From Seiridium cupressi (taxonomy: Eukaryota; Ascomycota; Sordariomycetes; Amphisphaeriales; Sporocadaceae), in NCBI GenBank assembly GCA_036674765.1, contig JARVKI010000136.1, positions 21,789-85,788 on the forward strand: DNA of 64,000 nt, read 5' to 3'. Both the position numbers and the translations under genes were made by a program. Of this stretch, positions 59,289 through 64,000 are shown in pieces. Within the stretch, counting starts at the first letter, position 1. Every line of letters begins with the position of its first letter. Below the pieces are notes generated by a model. It was not told the DNA's origin. It saw nothing but the letters and a program-made list of their open reading frames with translations, and made no database searches.

Positions 59289-61173
59289 TTATTCCCGCTT
59301 GGTGATCCGCAGCCAGAAGTCGTTCGCAACCCAGAATACGGCACTCCATGCCTTGATCGGAGACTGAGGATTGACTATAGTGAAGTCATATCTACGTAGC
59401 AACTGTTGGGAAGCGCGAGTTAGCGTTGATTAATATGAATAGACACGTTTGGGAAGCTGTACCTCGAAAAAAACCTTGTTCAGTTCCATCATGGCGATAG
59501 GCTTCCCTAGGCATGAATACTTTCCATACCCAAAAGCCAAGTCCACGACTCCGTTCATGATCTTGAGTTGATCCTCCTTCGCCTCCAACCATCGCTCAGG
59601 GCGGAAGACATCGGCATCTGTTCCCCAGACACCCTTGGAGCGCATAAGCCCAAAGTAGTTGGTGCCGACTTGAGTCCCTCCAGGTACAAATTGACCGTTG
59701 ATGATGTCGCCTCCCTTGGGAACTTGCTTGGATCCGAGACCCGTCACAGGCGGATACATGCGGAGCCCTTCTCGAATCACGGCCTGGAGATAAGGGAGTC
59801 TCCTCGCTTCGATCTCGGTTATGGGAGAGCTAACCCTGCCGGCGCTCACGGCTCCATCAATCTCCTTCTGGAGTGTGGTATATGAGATAGGCGTCGTAAT
59901 AAGGCAAAGCAAAGTCATGCACATGGCAGTAGCTGACGATACAGATCCCGCGATGCTAAATAGTATTAATGAGCAGGTCTTAGTTCTCATCTGTTGGGTT
60001 GGGAGGTGGAAACTGACATTTGCACGAAGACTTGCTGGATAAGCTCGGCGCGGGACATGCCATTGTTAATGAATGCCTGCATCATATCTTTCTGAGGTTT
60101 TGTGCCAGGGCGCAACCGTCTATCGATTAACGACTTGGCAAATCTAAGTTCTTGTTAGCTCGCGTGTTGCTCAAGGCTCATGAGATTGGCGAGACCTGCC
60201 CCATGAGCCTGCCGAACCCGACCTGATCGCCTTCTTTGGGCAGTAAAGTATTGAAGGGCCAACGATATAAGATCTGTGCAAGCCAAGGCATTGTGGACAT
60301 GATATTCATGATGGGCAAGGATTCGTCATGTATCTCATTATAGCGATATAGGTCTTGATCCTGGTTGAGAAACCCAAATGCGTCTCCAAACGAGATGTCG
60401 CCGATAACATCGAGAGCGAAGAATGATGTCTTGCGGAAAAACTGCACAGGCCGATATTCCGTCGCGGTAGATAGATACTTGGTATCAATAAGTTTGATGA
60501 AAGCCATAAGTTGGCGGTCGATGCCAGCTCCGAAGCCAAACCCCTCGTTTTCCTTGCCGCCGAACTTGAATGCTAATTAATTAAATACTCGGTATAGTAT
60601 CCCGATGGCGCTGCAGCATCTGGGATAACGCGGAATAGGATGCAGGGAAAGACAGAACATACGGCCGTGCCCATTTTTGCACGCAATGCCTTGTGCTCAT
60701 GCTCATCCCGAAGGGAGACAACGGTTTCTTCGCCCGGAATAATGCGACCAGTCTCATAAAAGAGGCCTTTGGTGTACGAGGAACGGGCCGCGCTCATCAT
60801 CCGCAGGATCTCGGGATCCGTGGAGAGCAATTCATTCGGGCCAATACGAACGAGAGATCCTGTAGCAAGTATCAGTACAACCGGCACTCGAAGGGCCGGG
60901 GGCGCGGGAGTTGCAGGCAAGGATTAGTTAGTCCATACCATATTGCTCTGAGACGCTTTTGAGATGTTCGTGGAACCGGCCGCTCAGGGCCTTCTTGACC
61001 ATCCACGCGCTGGAGACAGAAGCAAAAAAAGGGCCCGGGATGTGGCGCAGCCTATACCAGGATCGGAACTCATATACGAACAGAGCAAACAAGGCCACCA
61101 CAAGGCAAGGCAAGACGAGCGTCCCAGGGGCGGCATCCTGGGCGGCGGCAGCAAGACTGCCCATCACGCCCAT
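59289..61173 (-). CDS. cytochrome P450 (pisatin-demethylase-like)
   Basis: Microsomal haem monooxygenase. Six exons: 61173-60939, 60859-60663, 60564-60200, 60143-60018, 59955-59463 and 59402-59289, giving 509 residues. An N-terminal membrane anchor (LVLPCLVVALFALFVYEF) is followed by the hinge RLRHIPGPFFASVSS. EGLR gives the ExxR motif, FRPERW the PERF block, and FGYGKYSCLG the haem ligand (Cys456). The I-helix reads IAGSVSSATA: the usual acid-Thr pair (AGSDTT) is Val and Ser here, so oxygen activation may be altered. The third intron (60199-60144) only fits if it uses a GC..AG boundary; the neighbouring GT would shift the frame. Overall layout resembles the fungal pisatin demethylase group. 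The substrate is unknown. Confidence 0.88.
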
Positions 61174-63927
61174 GGCGGCGGAGGCGCGCCTGGCAGGTAC
61201 AGGCAGTAATGTAGCGGGATAAAAATGCTCAAGTTCTGATTTACCGAAATAGCGGTACGACGTACCCGACGGGCTGGTAACGAACCAGAAAACGATACTG
61301 CAGGGTTGTGGGCACGCCAACTGAAACAGACATCGCTCAAGGGTCGATGATGGAAAGCAATACTTGGAAAAGAGCTGGGAGCCGCAGTCTCGAAATGTTC
61401 GGCAACGGCAATAAATTGCAGCGGCACAGCGCAACCAGTCGTCCGGCCATGAGCATGAGCAGTAAAGGGAAAGGTGGCCAGGTCCAGTCATGCGACCTGC
61501 GCGTCGGACCTGTTTTTCTGCTTCCGGGTTGGGCTTGAGCTCGAGCTTTTGGGACGTTGGGACGAGAGCTTGCTGTCTTGGGGGGAAGCGGCACAGGAAA
61601 GGGAAAAAAAAAAAAAAAATAAACCAATTAGTCTAGGTAATGGGGACTGGGGTCCGACGGATCAACGGTGCTGGTGCTTTGGGAGACTCAACCGGCAGCA
61701 GGAAAACGCGGACTTTTAATAACGGGGTGGAGCTTCTGAAGCGATCGTTGTCTACTGGCTCTCCCTGCAACGCTTGCACCTTTTCGATTCACGCACACAC
61801 GCACACACTCATACATACTCACACACTCACACATGCGCGATTCCCAAGGGATGGCCCTGGCACTTTGAAATGCCACTGACTATGCCTTGAATGCTACGTA
61901 CGCCACGACCACCCCCCGGGATGCCGACCTGGGCTCTTCTTGATCCAGCGCACTAGTCGGAGGGTCGAGGACCAAGAATACGTACGTGTAATAGTCATAG
62001 TCAAGTGTTTACCTCTGGGGCAGGAGACAGGGCTTGGCGCCACTGAGCAAACACTTTCTACAGATTACAAAGAGTCAGCCAATGGCAACTGCGCTGCGTG
62101 GTGAGGCTGTTCGGCGCTGGTAGGTCCCTCCGTCTGAAAATATCCATCAGGCGGTCTCGTGGCACGTGTTTGGAACATGGCCTGGAAGAGGCATGAGAGA
62201 CACAGGAAGTGGCTTGCAAGCCAGCAATGCTTTTCCCAGGGCGCTGGGTTCATTAGTCTGCAACGTCCAACCCTAAAGGTTCCAATGGCTTGGTGATTAT
62301 CACGCGATTGGGGAACTAAGTTCGCCGGACCGGCGCTATACTCCGTGGCATTTTCCCAATGAGACATAATTCGTCATTCTCCAACTAGACCATGCTTTTG
62401 GTGGGGGCTGACCAGAAGAGATAATGGCTGGACTATTGATCGAACCTACATGGTTGCGGTACTTGTATACATGCCAAACGGTGAACCAACCGCCCGGGGC
62501 CTTCCAGTGGGGTTCCGCCTGGCCGGGTCTAGAGGTTTCGGCGTCGAATCACAGTGTCCCCATACATGCACCTCCGTATCACTGGTATTAGCTTAGCTAT
62601 GGATGAGAGCGCAAACCACATGCATGCAACAAGAGAGCATGCCATGTACAGGATAACATACAAAACCTTGGCGCTAGCAGTGCTTGTATCACCATATATG
62701 ATTCCTCGTCTATACTATCTATACTGTCTGTGATGCAACATCGTGGCTGCCGTAGGTACGGTTCAGGATTTGTACATCGTCATTAGATGGTTTGCAATAG
62801 ACCCTCGACCACAGACATAAACATCTCAACGGCGATGATGGCAGGTGTGCACCACTTACCTTCTACGTCAGCATCACTGGTCAGGTTTGATGATGTCGGA
62901 TGCATTTGTGTGTTCGCAGGTTGGGCACAAACGGCCTGCAGCCTTTGATTGCTGTATGTTTGGATATATATGACAACAAATCCCCAGGGTGTCCGTAAGA
63001 GTCAATAAGGGTGCAGCCTTTATATCATGGCGTGGCTGTCGACATGAGTACACTGGACGTCGTGTAACTTGACAGCAGGCCATTCGACCAATACGATTAA
63101 CATTAAGGAGCATGCCAATCAAGGATGTGCCACCAAAAAAGAATATGCTTCCTGCAAGCCATATCTCAACGTGGCTTGGGACTCGACAAGCCATTTGCCA
63201 ATCGAGGACAATACACCCGCTTTCCCCGGCGAGGAAGCAAGACGTTTATAGTCGCGTATATGGACGGAGGTACAAGCCGGGTCGAGTGACCTCCTGCCAT
63301 CCTCTGCTATCGGCCGAGCAAGGAAGGTCCTGCCTGCACTGTTGCTCCCGTCCGACAAGCGCTGTTTCCAGCATGCCAATTGAGGCAACGGTCATGTCCT
63401 GTACGCGGCAGGGAGCCTCCCGAGAAGAGCACCTCAGCCAATGCAACAGTACTGGCCTCGGCTGTGGTAGGGAAACGTGATGCAGGGAGCCGCTCGAGGA
63501 GGCCGTACCGTTCGCGGACCGGCCGGCTGCAGTCTGTCCTGACTGTCCTCCCTCGCCTGTGGCCGGTAAGCTGCTGCTTTACCACCCAAGGGGACACTGA
63601 CTTTGAGGCCCGACTGTCACAGCTGCTGCCCGCTGGGGGAAGCAAGAGAGCGCCAGGCCAATTTTACATGGATTGACTGGTCGGGAAGTTTCCCCCCCCT
63701 CCCATCTGCAATGGCTGCTGCCAATACAGACAGACGGCGCTGCATGTTTTGAGGCGAGGTAGTGCTTCGTACCGTGTAGCGTTAATATGAACAAGTGAAT
63801 TGACTTAAAAAGGCGCCACGCCACGCTACTGCACCGGCTCAGCATCCTTTATTTCCCTTGACTGTTGGGTTAGCGAGTTTAGTTGCTTCTCGAACAGCTC
63901 TCTCGGTGTCTTGGTTCCTGCAATTGG

Positions 63928-63928
<1 letters not shown>
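61174..63928. other. intergenic region with CA-rich microsatellite
   Basis: About 2.75 kb of normal composition without a convincing gene. It contains an A-run near 61602-61619 and an imperfect CA microsatellite at about 61791-61834. Short frames here have no family resemblance. Confidence 0.5.
61791..61834. repeat. imperfect CA microsatellite
   Basis: An alternating CA tract with CT and TA interruptions (ACGCACACACGCACACACTC and onward). A simple repeat with no visible function. Confidence 0.8.

Positions 63929-64000
<72 letters not shown>
63929..64000. repeat. poly-G run to the window edge
   Basis: Seventy-two consecutive G, with no interruption, continue to the last base. Homopolymers of this length are exceptional in fungal DNA. 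Poly-G is also a known artefact of sequencing chemistries that call no signal as G, and of contig ends extended by such reads, so it is best treated as suspect. Confidence 0.85.

Noticed and set aside
1..64000. CRISPR arrays, ribosomal RNA or a secondary-metabolite cluster
   Set aside because: No spaced direct repeats, rRNA segments, or PKS, NRPS or terpene cyclase genes were seen; the P450, GMC oxidase and regulator are too scattered to form a cluster.

Overview
The window looks like a scaffold piece from a filamentous ascomycete (Pezizomycotina). The genes are split by short introns of about 46-121 nt with GT..AG ends and CTAAC-like branch sites. The gene families are typical of these fungi: a QDE-2-type Argonaute, a CBM1 protein, Zn2Cys6 regulator, DUF6601-like protein and P450. 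The first 11.9 kb is an AT-rich block almost free of CpA and TpG but still containing CpG, the signature of repeat-induced point mutation (RIP). I cannot name the genus from sequence alone.

Layout. 1-11918: RIP-destroyed repeats, including a TTTTAG hexamer array broken by a 100-N assembly gap and one nearly complete LTR element (1936-8564). Its minus strand still reads as Ty3/gypsy reverse transcriptase and integrase. 11.9-14.2 kb: three decayed genes at the edge of the island, namely two diverged copies of one unknown family (each frameshifted) around a truncated DUF6601-like membrane protein gene on the other strand. 15.4-18.2 kb: an intact Argonaute gene. 20.5-30.5 kb: a MARVEL-like membrane protein, an acidic protein with a duplicated tryptophan motif, a small single-pass protein, a secreted CBM1 protein, and an alcohol-oxidase-type GMC oxidoreductase. 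33.7-50.6 kb: a histidine phosphatase, a four-pass membrane protein, a membrane-anchored SGNH hydrolase, an intron-containing tRNA-Thr(CGT), an alpha/beta hydrolase, a patatin-type lipase, an S10 serine carboxypeptidase, and a 47-residue membrane microprotein. 51.3-61.2 kb: a DUF924-like protein, a sugar transporter of ten exons, a divergently placed regulator with two Zn2Cys6 clusters, and a P450. The last bases are an unbroken G run, probably an assembly artefact.

How the parts may work together. The Argonaute gene lies about 3.5 kb from a heavily RIPed retroelement, so one defence component sits beside the product of another; this is proximity, not proof of a link. The sugar transporter and dual-cluster regulator share a 1.08-kb divergent promoter and are the best candidate for a co-regulated pair. 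The CBM1 protein, GMC oxidase, SGNH hydrolase, carboxypeptidase and sugar transporter suit a plant-matter-degrading lifestyle, but they are not arranged as a recognisable biosynthetic cluster. Exon structures were assembled by hand from splice signals and family motifs. In every complete spliced model the reading frame closes exactly, except where frameshifts are stated.
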